Position numbers and translations under genes: made by a program. The notes under the pieces are model-generated. The model saw only the letters and a list, made by a program, of their open reading frames with translations. It had not been told where the DNA came from and made no database searches. From Scolanthus callimorphus (Eukaryota > Cnidaria > Anthozoa > Actiniaria > Edwardsiidae), in contig CM066917.1 in assembly GCA_033964015.1 (NCBI GenBank), positions 31,881,951 through 31,945,950 of the forward strand: a stretch of 64,000 nucleotides of DNA, written 5' to 3'. Below are positions 44,501-59,871 of this stretch, piece by piece; position 1 is the stretch's first letter, and each line of letters opens with the position of its first letter.

Positions 44501-47500
44501 TGTCCAGGCAATCTTTGGCAAGGTTACTCTGGTACCTAGAAAGAAGAACGCCAATGCCATAAAGAAACATTTACATTGTGCGGCTCGACTATGTAAAGAC
44601 GAATCGACCCAGGGCAGTTACAGGTCAGAATGCCAATAAAGCACACCATCACTCTCCCATGCTTTCATCGCACATTCCAGCCTCGTAACATGGTATATCT
44701 AGGAAACCTACTTCTCCACTGACTGGGAGGAGACTTGCATGAGTTTACATGAGCACGGTAAACAATTCCCAACTTACGTGATGTCAGCATTCGGGTGCAA
44801 ACCAAACACTTCTGGCGAGTCCACGAGTTTCAAGTTGTCGATGTGATCCAAAAACTGTTGTACATTGTTGGCCTTCGGAATAACGTAACCTTTGTAGAAG
44901 TTGAAGCTTTGATGGAACATGCCCTCGCTAAACCACACCTGGGGAACGACACGCGAGTTATGTTAATAATAATCTGGCATTTTAGTTAAAATGTGAAAGA
45001 TATTCAAGGGATGTTGAGAAAACAAGTAATGCGACAAATATAGTCGGTAAACAGTTTCACAAAATGTTCTTTTTGTTAAAACACAATCGGGTTAATCAAG
45101 AAGCCCACTTCCCCCATCACACGGAAGTCGGGAGAAGCGCTGGATCACGGCTTTGCACAACTGATCTACAATGAGGCGAGGGCGAGGGCGTATGGGAAGG
45201 TGGAAGTGGCGAGTGATAGGAACAACAGCAGTGACTGGCTGAGTGTTAGAGAAGAATGGAGCGTAAGATTCAGCACGAGTGTCGTAATTTTTCCAATAAA
45301 TCTTAATGGAATAGAGTGGTTAGTACTGCAGCGTATGAATACAAGGTAAAAATAATCAAAAGCAAAAACATATTTCAGGCGTCCAACGGGAATTGAACCC
45401 ATGGTCTCCACGATACCAATGTGACGCTCTATAAACTGAGCTATGGAAGCTATACATGGCAGCTAAGGTCAAAGGCTAAGGATTAATAATAGAACCGCTA
45501 TGACGGAGCTATCCTTTGCCTCCTACCTTGGCGAAGGTATTGAGCAGTCTCTTATCAAAATCATCGGTGACCCTCCCTCCGTACTGGACCTCCCCTAACA
45601 TGTATCGCACGGTATTCCAGGACACGCCCTTCTTGATATCCATGTCGTCAAGGTGATTCTGCACGAACTGTACACTGGCCGTGAAATCAGCCTGGTTAAA
45701 CTCGTACGGGATGTTCCAACCGAGAGGTCCGTACTTACGGCGCTCCTGTTGACAAATTAAACGTAAAAATAACTTAATAATTTGTTTATTATCCACTTCT
45801 CGCACGCACATAACTGAATTACAGGTGTGACTTATCTTGTATATATACATATATAAATGAAATTATTTTACACTGTATTTGGCTGTGACAAAATTCCCAT
45901 AGCGATCAGTATAACCTAACACAGGGTAGCTCTGTGCGCCAGACCTCAGCGAATACGTAACCCCTGCCCTACTTTGGCGAGCGGGTACAAGGGGTTTGCA
46001 AGTTAGGTATTAGGGCGATGAAACTGTTCGGGTATAATTTGGAAGAGGTGATTTAGCAAGACAATAAGGGAAAAGGCAAAACAAAGAAAGGCTGGACGAC
46101 ATCGGGAGTACCCTTTACAGCACCCAGCATCTAATACGGCCAACAAGGATGCAGGCACAAGGTAGTACCTCTTACCCAATTAATGAAGACCTCTAGAACT
46201 TTCAGTTCGTTTTAAGGATTGGTTGAAAGATCAATGTTCTAGTACCTGAACCGTAGAGTGCAAGAAGGCAACAGCATACAGCATGGGCTTCCACTGGGGA
46301 AGATTACTGACATCAAGCTGGTCTTGAGATATTCCTTTGAAAAGTAAAACAATAACAATTTAAAATTATCCTATTATCAGAAACGTAAAAGAAGAATAGT
46401 TAAAAACTGCGTTCTTTATAGTCTACTTCTACTTGCTATTAAAGAAAGGGCGAATAAGGGAAACCAAAAGGAAGAAATCAAAATGTCGAAAGTATCGCCG
46501 TGAATGCACAAAAAGTCACCGCTTTAACAGCATGAGCTCTTACCATTGTAAGTTCGTTTGAGGCCAGCACGCAGGCCTTGTGGTGGTTCGTTAGTGAACT
46601 TGATTCCCATCTGGAGCGAAAATCAAAAGAGAATGATCAATAATAAATTAACCCCTACACTTAGTTAGTGCTACCTTCTTTTTAGCAATGATACAGATGT
46701 CAAACCACGACACACAATAGACGATTCGTCGTCGCTTTGTAGACTCTTGTCATCAAAAGACGTTTTTTGTTGTTTCGTCTTTCGGATGAGACAATCAACC
46801 GAGGTCCCGTCTCTCAATACACTACACCATAGCTGATCATGAGGGACGTTAAAGAACCGCTGTACTGGTCCAAACATTATTCTCAGTGACAGAACTCTCT
46901 ACAATATGATATTTAACCCCACTCATGATTGTAAACTGCAAAAGGTGCTTATAGCCTATGGAATTAAGCGCTGTATAATTAGAAACATTTTTATTTTGTC
47001 GCCAAGTCTATTACCTGAAGTAACCCAATAGGGAACAGTGGATGCTCCTCTGTAGTCATCCACAACCGGAAGTCCTCGTGAACTTGCTCGGTGTCAACGA
47101 CGGTGTCAATAAGCTCCAGCATAAAGTCGAGGCCAAGATGGCAGTTTTGCAGGAGTGCCCAGCCGCCCTATTGGCGCGAGAAAATGAAAATATCAAATAA
47201 CGTTAACCATCCACCATAGATTGGTTCGATTGCAGGAGCATCCTTGAAAGTAACCAGCTTCAGGAAATCGCTAACTGGAATAAGTCCGATCTTGGAGATG
47301 AGAATTTTCCATTTTTTTTTTCTCAACCAGCTTCAGGAGTTCCTAACAAAACTCACAAGTATTCTCGTAAACTCATGAGTGACTTTTATCGAGGAAAGGC
47401 CAATTGTTAAGTTTCTTGATAATAACTAGAAAGGTTCAACTGGGTAATGGGATTCTATAAATAGCACGAATTGGACGATAATGGGGACAAATCAAAATAT

Positions 47501-50500
47501 CAACACTCCGGGGTGACGCATGCTAGTTTGACTGCAGGACCTCTTCCTTCAGGTTGTTACTTACGGTACTCATGAAGGAGGTCAAGAGTTTCCTCGCATG
47601 AACCTCTTGTCCTTGGCCCATGGAGATTGCACGACAGTCTGGGAACAAAACAAAGAACGCTTAGCAAGTCGACAACGTTAGGCTACAAACGTCTTGACAT
47701 GAAACTCGGCTATTGTTTATCGGCGAAATGATCAGGGACACCCTATCCTAGGATAACCACGCCCGCACCCTTCACTGGACTGTTAGAATTACATGGAAAT
47801 GGCTTCTATCAAGTAATGTTAGTATCGTTAGTATGAAAAAGTTCTGATACTGACTTCCACTGATAACACGGGGTTTTTGCCGGGTTCTCCACCGATTTTA
47901 TTTTCATCACAAAAAACATCCTTTCGACTATTGTTCCTTCCATTTTATCATAAAATTATCCAACAAGTTGTCCAAGTTGAGTTGCGTCTCTTGTAGCTCA
48001 GCCAATGTTGATAGTGTTATTTGCGTTAAAGCGTGAACAAATATTGATGGTATTTTTTGGGCTGCTGCAACGTTGTGTTTCGAAGGCACGAACGCTTCGT
48101 TTCTATGTGGCAAACGAGACGTTGCTACGAAGGTTTTAATTAGCCAAGAAATTAGTCTCTACCAATGAAACTAAACCCTAAACCCTAACCCAATGAACTT
48201 TATTCGCACTATATTGTGAGAGAATGCGTTTACGTAAACGTTCGGCGCGCCATAGTTTTTGTAATTCTAAAGTTTTTCTAATTTTGTCTAAAACCTTTTT
48301 ACTCTCAATGTAGTGATTTGGTTCTATTGTCCTCTCATAAAGAGTAAAAGCTCTTATATTTTCCATTTCACGCGACTAGTTATGGTCGCGCAATCGAGCT
48401 CACGTTTCTCGCATATAGAGAAAGTCTCCGCGACATACCGTATTTATGTTTCTTGGCGAGCTGTTCGATCATGCCGGTAGGATCCGAGCCCATGGAGAGG
48501 AAGTTGATGAGTGGTGTTTTGTTGTCGCTCTCCTCCCACGTCTTCTCCAGATCCAAGATGACGGTCTCGGCGTAGTTAGGACCCATCGACTCAGCGATGT
48601 ACTTACGAGCTTGGGATATCGTACGGTCAGGACACCAAGACCTAATAACATGAAACCATATTTTAAACTACAGTTTGAGAGGAAGAGACCTAGTACCACT
48701 ACGGCAAAGTTCAACTGCCCAGAACTGATAGGATGCAGCATGCAGCGCGGGCCTCACGAGACAATAGCACCATCTGAGACAATACGAGAAACAACATCCC
48801 GCAACATTGCTGCATTGCAAACCTGTTTTTCAAATGCTCAATCTAGCATTAAATGTTTTTGTTGCATGACACAAGTTTGGGGGTCGGTTTAAAAACACAC
48901 AACAGCGATCAAAACGCCAGCAATGTTGCGCGACAAGTTGAGGAATTTGTACTATATCCTCACTGCATACTATTGTTCGCATCGCAATAGGAGCTAAGGT
49001 ATGGGGTGATCTGCGAGTGCGGAACAAGTAATATGCAGCGAGGCCTGGAACACGAGCTGGTCAACCGCCGATGGGGGACGGGGGGTGGGTAAAACGTCTG
49101 AGCAGTTCAACTGAGCGGCTGAATGACTGAATTAATTATTCCTGAGCGTGTTTCTATACGAACCTCTCATTAGTATATTAGAATAGTGTCTTGTAGTTCC
49201 CAGCCTTAAGTTTTCGGAGCCGCGTTCTAAAACTCGTTTATTCATCTCGCCAATAAATGGGAAAAATAACGGCTGCCTTCTCGAACACGGCTCCAAGCAT
49301 ACACACCTTATTAGCAGCAGTTTCCGGAAAGTATCGAGAGAGTTAGCATATCCATCCGGGATCTCAGCCTCCTCGGGCGCGTCCTTATCAAACCAGTTCT
49401 TCCATTGCTTCTCGTTACGAGATATCTGCCGAGCAAAACGTGAAACGAAAAATTGAAAAGTAGTTACCTTAAACGTGATCTACGTCTAGGTCATGTCTAA
49501 AATATGAATTCTCTTCTTGGACACAGAAATGAGGTCTTCTAGTGAGATGTCAAATGAGATGTCAAACCCTGTCAATGCTTGATTTTGAAAGCTGCTCATA
49601 CCTGATTGAGGATGTCAGAGAACTGCGAAAGCTTGCTGAGCTCCACCAAGTTAAGCCACGTCATGTCTGTTATCCATCTTGAGGGCTTAGCAGGACATGC
49701 CTTCAAATCCAATGACGCACCCCCCTTGACAAGAGTCATAAACTCGTTATGCTTGACGCGCTTGTTTTGAAGATCGATCTTGAGGGTGAGGAGAAGGGTA
49801 AAGAGGAACTTGTGGTTCTCGAATAACCCACGACACGAATACCTCCAGACCTCTAGTGTTAAGTACTCGATGATGTTCGCTATGCGCTTACTGGTGATTG
49901 GTGAGGGATGCGATCTGCAGAAATGGAAGAAAAGTCAATTCAAGTCAAGGTAGTATCGTGCCACTTTAAGATGTAGGTAGTTGTTACGACCAACGCTATA
50001 AGGTATCATGAAGGCCTACAAAGCGGGTACTTAGTGTCCTTGGATTGCTGATTAGGAGATGCTGATCAGCTTTTGAATGTACATTTGGGATTTTGAGTTT
50101 CCTGTTCCGCTACTCAAACAATCTTGGTGAATCAACCTTCGCTTACCCTCGAAACTGACACAGGAGCAACTACTATCACTTTTGCGGCAACGAAAGATAC
50201 CTAGGTAAAGACGTTTTCATAAATCTACCTTTCCATAGACTGTTCAAAGAGACCAAGAAACTGCTTTAGCGACGTCTGGTACATGCAATTGACATAGGAC
50301 ATCTCCACTATCAGGAAATACAGGATACTTCCTCGGGTGGCCACTAAAACAGGTAAGACAGGAATTATCAAAATACCAAGGTCATTAGACTCTATAGAGA
50401 GCCAATTGTTCCAACACATTCGTGTGAAAAGCAGAATTTTTTCATATGACAAGAATGGGAAGTTATCTCAAGTCACTTTTTCAACAGGATTCTGAGAAAA

Positions 50501-53500
50501 TGTCCAGTGATAAACATTCTGACGAGTCTTTTCACTCGATTCCATTCCATTTCCTTCCATTCCGAGTCTTTTTCACAAGCCTACTCTAGTCCGTTCCACC
50601 AATTCATCCATTCTCTTGTTCCATTATATTCCTATCCCATTTATAATTCATATGATTTTTTTTTATCTTACCAGGTCTGAACTCCTCACGTGCGCCGTTG
50701 ATCTTCACTTCCGTGTCAGCGGCCACAAGCAGCTTCTGACTGACTTCCTCTGCGGTTGTCTTGGTAACACTCAGCACTTCAATCAAGGACTCATCATCTA
50801 CCAGTGAGCCCTACAGCAATTACAGCAGTTAGTAAGTAAAGTTCGAGCTATCAGCTGAGAAAGAGATAGACAAGACTAGAAAGACAGACAACAGTCAACA
50901 CAGACAGATAGATAGGAAGAGCGACAATCAGACAGACAGACATACCTGTGTACTTGTTAGTCGATAGAGCAGGTTGTCCTCCAGCTCTTTCATCTTTCGC
51001 TTGTTGGACGATACGTCTTCTAAGAGCTTTGTCCGCTCGGCTTCCAGCTCCTGCACAGCACGTGGAAGGCAAATATATCAGTGAAAATGTTTGGTAGTCA
51101 TTTCCTGTGCCAATCAGGTATTATCTGAGCAATCTCTCCCCTGGGGGGAGGTGAGGTGAGGGCCCTGTCACGCAAGGATGTGAATCAATAAGTACTATTG
51201 TAACATATGTATTGATACCGCACTCAAGCCCGCAATTTAGTGTATTGTGTAATTGTATTCGAATAAACCATATCATTATCTCCCCTCTACTTCCACTCCT
51301 AATGTAAGTACCCGGGACAAGAAATTATGGAGTGATAGAGGCAACCACTTACGGCTTTCTCGGTTAAGATGACAAGCCCTAACAGCTGATCCTCCAATCC
51401 CTTCATCGTCACGGTGAAGTCAATGATTGACGTGCGAGCGCTGATCTGAAATGAAATGCCATCACATAATTGTCAGCTACACAAAACAGTTCATGGTAAC
51501 GGTTGTCAGAACATTGGGGCGGGGAACGGTTGGTGTGTGTGTGAAACAAAAGCTCTTTAACAGCCAGCTCATGGCGAAGTTTACTTCCACGATGAAGAAG
51601 GTAAAGATACTGTTGACGACGAAAGCAATAACAAATGTATATATAATGATAAGTTAATGATAAGACAAGTATAATGATAAGTTATATACTAATGACAGTG
51701 ATGATAACGACGATGAAAAAGATGCTCGACATTTGACCTTAGCTCCCATATCTGGCTTTCATTGTTCAGTTGGTTGAGAATCGCACGAGTGGGTCATGGT
51801 TTTATTCCCGTTGAAGCCTGAAATCTTTTTCAGGGGTTTTCATTTACATCAGTCGTTTAGATTGCTTTCTCAGCTAGAATGTCTTTGTCCAGTCATGTAG
51901 ATGGTAAATTTGAAGGTAATGTTTGTACCTCTGGCGTATAGGCAGGATTAGGTAACTTGGTAGTTATGTACAGCATGAAACCCTTCATCACATCAACCTC
52001 CTTGTCCCCGACCTTGACCTGAAATCATCGCAAAAACAGTTTCAGAACATGTCCGCGCGTACGTTTACCTTGGATTAGATCCTTCAGTAAATGTCGTTTC
52101 AAAAAACGCGTCCGTTTTAGCGCCGAGTTTGGGTCACTTTCACCTTATCCTCTAAGCCGGGTATTGCCGTGAACGGGACCTTACCCGGGTCGAACTGACG
52201 GTTTTGCACCACTTTCTAACAAGCTAAGTAAGGCACTACAAGGCGGCTATTTGTATTGCCAGAGTGCGATCACAAACTGACCTTGAGTGTTGAGCCAGAT
52301 TTGATGAAGTTCTTCTCGAGTACGTTGTCGAGGGCGGGGTCGAGTTCCTCTGCCACGTCTTCAATCATCATGGGCCGTCCCAGGGACAGGCTGTCCTCCA
52401 GGTGCGTACGGAAGTACTTGTGATTCAGTGACGTGATCTGGACATCACAAAATTACATCATATGCATGTGAGTTCAAAGGTCAGACTGCATAACTGGACC
52501 TTCATGACCCGAAGGGAGATAAGACTATTGAACTGCAGGTTCTTAAATGATGACGTTATTGATGATGCCACTTGACATCAACGTGCACTACCTTCCCTTC
52601 CAGAGATATAAATGTTTCTTTGGTATCTTGGTGTTTTACATTGTCTTTGTTTGCTGTATGGCAGCGCTGTATTTGCCTTTTAGAGGGAATTAGCGTTTTG
52701 GGACCAATGCGCCCAGCACATCTCACTACTCGCTTTACCAAGCAGTATTTTTTTACCCTTTATAGAAAACAAAGCATTTGTTACGCTCCGATTGATTCCG
52801 CAAAATATAGTTTTGAATACATGTTTTGGTCTTCCTCCCTTCAGCAAAACGGAGCAAGGCGCATAGCGGAGCTCACACCTTTTCCCGCGTTTCCATAATT
52901 TGCTGTGAGAAGTGCTGAGATAAATATATTTTTGAAAATATGAGGGAGCTTGAAGGCTCGCTAACCTGAAGCTCATGATCCTTTTCTCTGTTCTTGATCC
53001 ACGCCTTCCCCTGACCTTGAGGGTCAATAAGCAGAGGGAAGCGCGTTGCCTTAGTAACGATAATACCGTTCTGGACGGACAGCTCGTCATTTGGAAGACC
53101 CTGTGGAGAACCAATCATGCAAATGATCTTGTGAAAACGTTGAGACAGATGGTGCTAATTAAGTTATGCAAAGATACTTTCTGTTCGAATGAGATGAATT
53201 CGGAAAGGCTTAAAGTGGCAAGTACAGTTGCCAGACCGCTTACATATACCCCAAGTTTCTAAGTTTCAAAATGAATCTTGAAGATTGCGTTACCTGTAGG
53301 TTCCACTCGCCAATTGTAGCGCCATCCACCATCATGCCTGTCACGTTCAGGTTGGCGGTGAAGGGGATCTTGCGTGACTTCATCTCCTTCTGCCATTTGG
53401 ACATGAGCAGCTCACGGAACTCTTGATTGAACGGCCCGGAATAGGACAGGAAGCCCGTGCAAAGCAACACATCGCCAACCAATCTGTCAGAACAGCAAAC

Positions 53501-56500
53501 ATGTAGTCAATCTTCGACCTTTTCAGTGGTCGCTGCTAATCACTTGGGATTCCCCTCCTCCGCAGACAACTCTCGGTGATCAAGAGTAAAATGCCGCCAT
53601 TTTGTTTTTTCGGCCGCCATTTTGTTTCTCACTTCGATCATTGCCTTTGGAGAGATTACTTGGGAATGTATTAGATAAAAGAGAGTATAGACGCCACGGA
53701 TAGATGGCTCGGAGGGATTTCGGCTAAACAACCCTCCTCAGTGATACAAACAAATTGTGTGGTAAACAGTTATGTATAGTAACATATATAAAGAAAAAAA
53801 CGTCGGGAATGTTTGACTGAAGGAAATCAATGGCCTTAAGGATAACAGCAACTTGATAACTACCAACCTGCCAATTTGCTCCGCAAACTCTTTACTTTGC
53901 TCAGTCCATCTCTCCTTCTCACCCCCCAGACCGCTGATCAGAGCCGAAGCCGCAAGCATTTTCCGACGGCACGCCTCTGCATCATCCAATAGGTCCTGCA
54001 CGTGACCAGCACGTGGGTTAGTACATTCATCATGTGTTGATCACGTGAATTAGTATAGATGGTGATATCTAAATTGCTTGTGAACCCTTGTCGGGTGAAA
54101 ATGAATGAATTCTGCAAATCATCGTTATATAATTATTTGTTATATAATTATTTTTACTCGACTCAGACTGGTCATACCTGTTTTTCCTTGACTCAGACTG
54201 GTCATACCTATTTTTACTCGACTCAGACTGGTCATTCCTGTTTTTACTCGACTCAGACTGGTCATACCTGTTTTTACTCGACTCAGACTGGTCATACCTG
54301 TTTTTACTCGACTCAGACTCGTCATACCTGTTTTTCTTTGACTCAGACTGGTCATACCTGTTTTTCCTTGACTCAGACTGGTCATACCTGTTTTTACTCG
54401 ACTCAGACTGGTCATACCTGTTTTTACTCGATTCAGACTCGTCATACCTGTTTTTACTCGACTCAGACTGGTCATACCTGTTTTTACTCGACTCAGACTC
54501 GTCATACCTGTTTTTCCTTGACTCAGACTGGTCATACCTGTTTTTACTCGACTCAGACTCGTCATACCTGTTTTTCCTTGACTCAGACTGGTCATACCTG
54601 TTTTTACTCGACTCAGACTGATCATACCTGTTTTTACTCGACTCAGACTGGTCATACCTGTTTTTCCTTGACTCAGACTGGTCGTACCTGTTTTTACTCG
54701 ACTCAGACTGATCATACCTGTTTTAACTCGACTCAGACTGATCATACCTGTTTTTACTCGACTCAGACTGGTCATACCTGTTTTTCCTTGACTCAGACTG
54801 GTCATACCTGTTTTTACTCGACTCAGACTAGTCATACCTGTTTTTCCTCGACTCAGACTGGTCATACCTGTTTTTCCTTGACTCAGACTGGTCATACCTG
54901 TTTTTACTCGACTCAGACTAGTCATACCTGTTTTTACTCGACTCAGACTAGTCATACCTGTTTTTACTCGACTCAGACTAGTCATACCTGTTTTTCCTTG
55001 ACTGCATTCTCATACATGGCTTGTGCTTCATCTAGTTCAGCCTGCTTCGCGTCCAACTGCGCCTGTGCTGTGTCCAAGTCGCCCTGGGCCACGCGAAGAC
55101 GAGCTTCTTGTACTGCCAAATTGGCCTGGAACGAGAGTCAAAAGAATGAACGATATCATTGCTCAGTAGGCCATTCACTAGGTTTCTGTGTTCTAAAACT
55201 CTGCGGTAACGCCTGCTATGGACGTACCAGGCATGGCAGGGCAGCTCATCAGAAATGACAAGTAAATTCGCAAGAGCTAACATCCGCGACTCGTGACAAT
55301 GAGGCGGAATGGGGGTTACCTTGAGCGGAAGGACTTCCTTGTTGATTTCGAAGAATACAGCCATGGCTCGGGTCCACGAGCACAACCCTGCCACGTCTCC
55401 ACACACCTGCAAAACGGAAAAGATAACGTGAATAATGTGAGAATGCCTGGCTGTGCTTGCTACGTTTGTTTTTTACTGGCCCTAAAACCGAGCTTGATGC
55501 GCATGCGCACCTGAGGATATGGTCTAATGAGATTCCTTTGTCTTATCCAGACCTCTTCGGCTCGTCACCTCACAGGGGAGGCTCTGGGGACATCCATTTG
55601 AGGACCTTTCCTGATTGCCTGATATTGAATGTTGGAGCATGCGCAGAATATCTTTCCCTCAACGGGTTCTGTATCAAATTCAATGGCTGTGACCAGAGCC
55701 TCCCCCGTGAGGAGGAGCCTTCCCCGCGAGGAGGAGAGGGGCCAGGGGGTTCTGGATACGAGAAGGGGTCTACCGAGATGCCTACCCTCTTGGCTGTCTC
55801 CATATTGTAATCCTCCGAGTCCGAGTAAGCGGCCATCAGTTCCACTGTCTCATCGTTTATCGTGTCTTTATTGAAGTTTAGCAGACTGGACAAAAAGTCA
55901 GACTTGCTCATCATCTAGAAGGGAGTAAAGGACAACATTTAGAGAAATAGGTTATATAGATTATATAGGTTATATAGATTGAATCATAGATAGAATGGTG
56001 TCCAGAAAAAAGTATAAAACGTGGGGAAAATACGTCTCTGACAATACTACCATCCTCGACAGCATCAACAACATAATTGACATGGTAATTATCGTATTAT
56101 CGCCAACATTCTCATCATTCTCATTATCAATATCATTAACAACCTGGCTTAATCAACAAAATCATTAAGAACAGCATCATCAATAACAACACCATTAACA
56201 ACTTCATCATTAACAGCAACAACGTCATTACTAACATCATTATCGACATTCTTAACAAAAACAGCATCAACATAATAACAACAGCATCATTAACAACAGC
56301 ATCATCAACAACACCAGTATCATCATCAGCATCATCAACATCATTAACAACAGCATCAACAACAACAGCATCATCAACAACATCATCAACAACAGCATAA
56401 TTAACAACAGCATCAACAACAGCATCATCAACAACAGCATCAACAACAACAGCATCATCAATAACATAATTAATAATAGCATCATCACCATCAACAAAGT

Positions 56501-59500
56501 TAACAACAACATTAACAGCCATCTTAACAACAGCATTAGCAACAACATCACCATTATCAACAACATCACAAACAGCAACTGCATCAGCACGTCTGCTAGG
56601 ATCTCACCTTTAAGGATTCACTCCACGAGGGTTTGATAGTCATTCTCTCGGGATCAAACACCACCGGGTCTAATTTCTTGTTTAACAGTAACAGGACACA
56701 GTCCATGATGCGCATAATCAGGTGTGGTGGCTTGGCCAATTTTCGGACGGTGGAGATATGGGCCGGCTTGATGGTCTAAGGGAAGGAATAGATCACTCCT
56801 CGTCAGGTTATATATTGACAAATAAGGTCATACATTGACAAATAACCCATCCCGTCAAGTCAATCTACTGACAAATAACTCATCCCGTCAGGTCATTCTA
56901 CTGACAAATAACTCATCCCGTCAGGTCATTCTACTGACAAATAACTCATCCCGTCAGGTCAATCTACTGACAAATAACTCATCCCGTCATGTCATTCTAC
57001 TGACAAATAACTCATCCCGTCAGGTCAATCTACTGACAAATAACTCACCCGGTCAGGTCATCCTACTGACAAATAACTCATACCGTCAGGTCAATCAACT
57101 GACAAATAACTCATCCCGTCAGGTCATTCAACTGACAAATAACTCATCCCGTCATGTCATTCTACTGACAAATAACTCATCCCGTCAGGTCACAAATAAC
57201 TTATCCCTCAGGTCATTCTACCGACAAATAACTCATCCAAGCACACGGTCATTAAATAAGACAGGAAACTATTGGGATATACCTTCTCAAACACAACAAG
57301 CTAAAGAAAGAAAATCACAAGCGCGAAGGAAGTTTGGATACGCGGGTTTTTTAGGGTTTTTCCTTCTTTTTCTCGACGTAACCGTGAAAACACATGCCCG
57401 TAGTAATCAAAATAATCCTCCAGATTAATAGAAAAACCTTTCAAGTGTTAGCCAAATGCAATTCTATGTTGTTTTGACCTGTTATCAAGAGGATGGAATT
57501 GGATTGCGATTTGAGCTATTATCTTGTCAGAGAAGTGGCCATCAAGCATGCGAGAGCCGTTTGAGAAGCTATATCAAACACCTGACAGCATTTTCATCAA
57601 GCCATCAAGAACCCACTTCACAGTGATTGGAAATACTGATGAAACACTCTGTCTCATGTTTGATATATTAAGAATAGTATGACTGACTGCCCGTTCTACC
57701 TGGAGAGCAGCTTCTGCTTCTTCAAGTGCTGGTTTCGCCTTCTCCAATTTTGCTTCCGCCACAACTTTGTCAACCTACAATAACAAACAGAAGAATGTGT
57801 TAACTTTTTCAAAAGCAGTATCAAGACTTCAGTCAAGGTCGAATGGCAGTAATGTGTAATCCAAACAAAAACAAAAACACAAACACAAAAACAAAAAGAC
57901 AAAATAAACAAAAACAAAAAAACAAAAAGCACAAATCAACAGCTGTTTGTTAATTGCTACTTACCGCAATATCATCGACGATAGCTTGCGCCTTGTCCTT
58001 GACTTTCTGCACTTGAGCTTTCACCTTCTCTGCTGCTTGAGCTTTGACAGTGACTTCCTTCAACACCTGTAAATCAGGACGAAATGTCCGAGATGAAAAT
58101 GCAACACCTAAACAATACATGCAAACTTAGTCTTGATCTAGCTCCAAAGTGAGATCACAGTACTAACCTTGTCCGCCTTCTCGGACGCCACAGCTAGTTC
58201 TTTCTCCTTAACAGCCAACTCCCGTGAGAGTTGCGCCACCGAGTCACTCGCCTCCATCAGTTTATCCAAGCCCGTGTTCATGCGCTGTGCAAGCTCGCCA
58301 ATCTCTCCGCGCTTCTCCTGGTAGATCGACTTGTAACCATTGATGAACGAGAGGTAAGACTTGGGGGTCACGTGTGTGGCGCGGCGGAACCTGAGTACCA
58401 GTCACGTGTTAGTATTTAAATGTATTGATCATTTTCTAGCACAGGTCCCGCTCTGTTTGATAGCTGCTCGGAGATGGCTCTGAGCTGTAACACCTGGGAC
58501 TATTTACTTTGGTTACCATGGCACGTTCCGACCAGCCAGGCAAAGGAGCATTGAGACGTAGAATGGAAAAAGAAAAACAAATCTACCGAAAATACTTTCC
58601 ATTAACTGGTAAAATGAGGAAAAGCAATTCAAAGCTTGTTCCTCGGATATTTTTTTTTCTCAGAAAGCAGTGATGACCAACAAGATTCGAATGTGTGATT
58701 GCAACTTGCCTCTGGAAGTAGTCGGTACAGCAATTAGCGACGCCATCATGAATCACACCCATGGAGTGGACAACTTGTGTCTTAGTCTCAGACGTGCAAA
58801 CGATATCGAACGACGACAAAAAGTGATCTGCGACAGCGATAAGCGCATCCTTGGGCCAGCGGCTAAACCAATCCATCGTACAACCGCTGATCAGTCCTGG
58901 GAACTTGAGGGAGCGATTTCGGAATTTCTCACCGACGGGAGAGAAGCACAAGACCACGTGGAGATTGTGTTTGGCGCGAGTCAGGAAGTAATCGTACAGA
59001 TTTTCACCCGTGGGGGGTCGTCTGGGGTATTCTTTTTTCATAACTGGAATGAGCTCGCCACAGATCTCGTCGATTTCATCGCGCGCAAACAAGTTGGACA
59101 CCTACAACAGAAATACAAATAAAAGTTTTCATCTATCAATGTGTAATTATTGGTCTCTCCATGTCAGGGAATCCGAGAGCTCCATTATATATCCCTGGAT
59201 TCAGGATTCCAAACTGTCACGGGATCTGGATTCCAATAAAAGAGAAACGATTGGATTTGGATTCTGGATCGCAAGATCGGATTCCGGATTACAATAGCTG
59301 GATTCCGGATCCCAAAGCTCACAAAAATGTGTATTCCGGATTTCCTTACGTTGAGTTTAAATTGGCATGCATCGCAGATAGACATGTCTTTCAAATATTA
59401 AGATGCCATATCACGGTTAAAAGGGTTTGGGGCCAACAGACTCTCATTCCGATTCAAGTAGATTCGCTACCCACCTCTCCTGATGAGAGAACATTGTTGA

Positions 59501-59840
59501 GATATTCCAGGAAGCCTTCGTCTTTGATTTCCTGGTCGGTGAAGATGAAGGTGATTCCCTGGCCGTTTTGACCCGCCACTTTGTATAGGTACTTTAGATC
59601 TTCCATTAGATTGGACGCGTTATAAGATCTAAAATACAAGATACAATACAAAATACAAGAAATGGAAAAATCAAATATAGGGAAGGGATGTGCTGTAAAA
59701 TAACATTCAAAGTGAATACTTTCCCTACAAAATTACACTAAATGCATGTCACAGTTGATCACTAAGAATGCGCAGTAGAATTAAGAGAGACGGATTTTGT
59801 GCATTCTCGTACCCAGACCTCCCCGGCTCGTCACCTCGCA

Positions 59841-59871
<31 letters not shown>

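Noticed and set aside
48446..48892. 148-codon plus ORF
   Set aside because: Antisense shadow of dynein exon 48439-48641 extending into an intron.
54151..54987. Regularly spaced repeats resembling a CRISPR array
   Set aside because: Units are contiguous with no unique spacers, in a eukaryotic intron; there are no cas genes.
54059..55258. 399-codon plus-strand ORF and the 281-codon minus ORF over the same place
   Set aside because: Both are reading frames of the 30-bp minisatellite (10-codon period), and the plus ORF then runs antisense to a dynein exon. No protein family features.
56136..57428. Leu/Met-rich, Val/Asp-rich and TNNSSRQV repeat ORFs
   Set aside because: Translations of trinucleotide and 33-bp repeats next to dynein exon 10.
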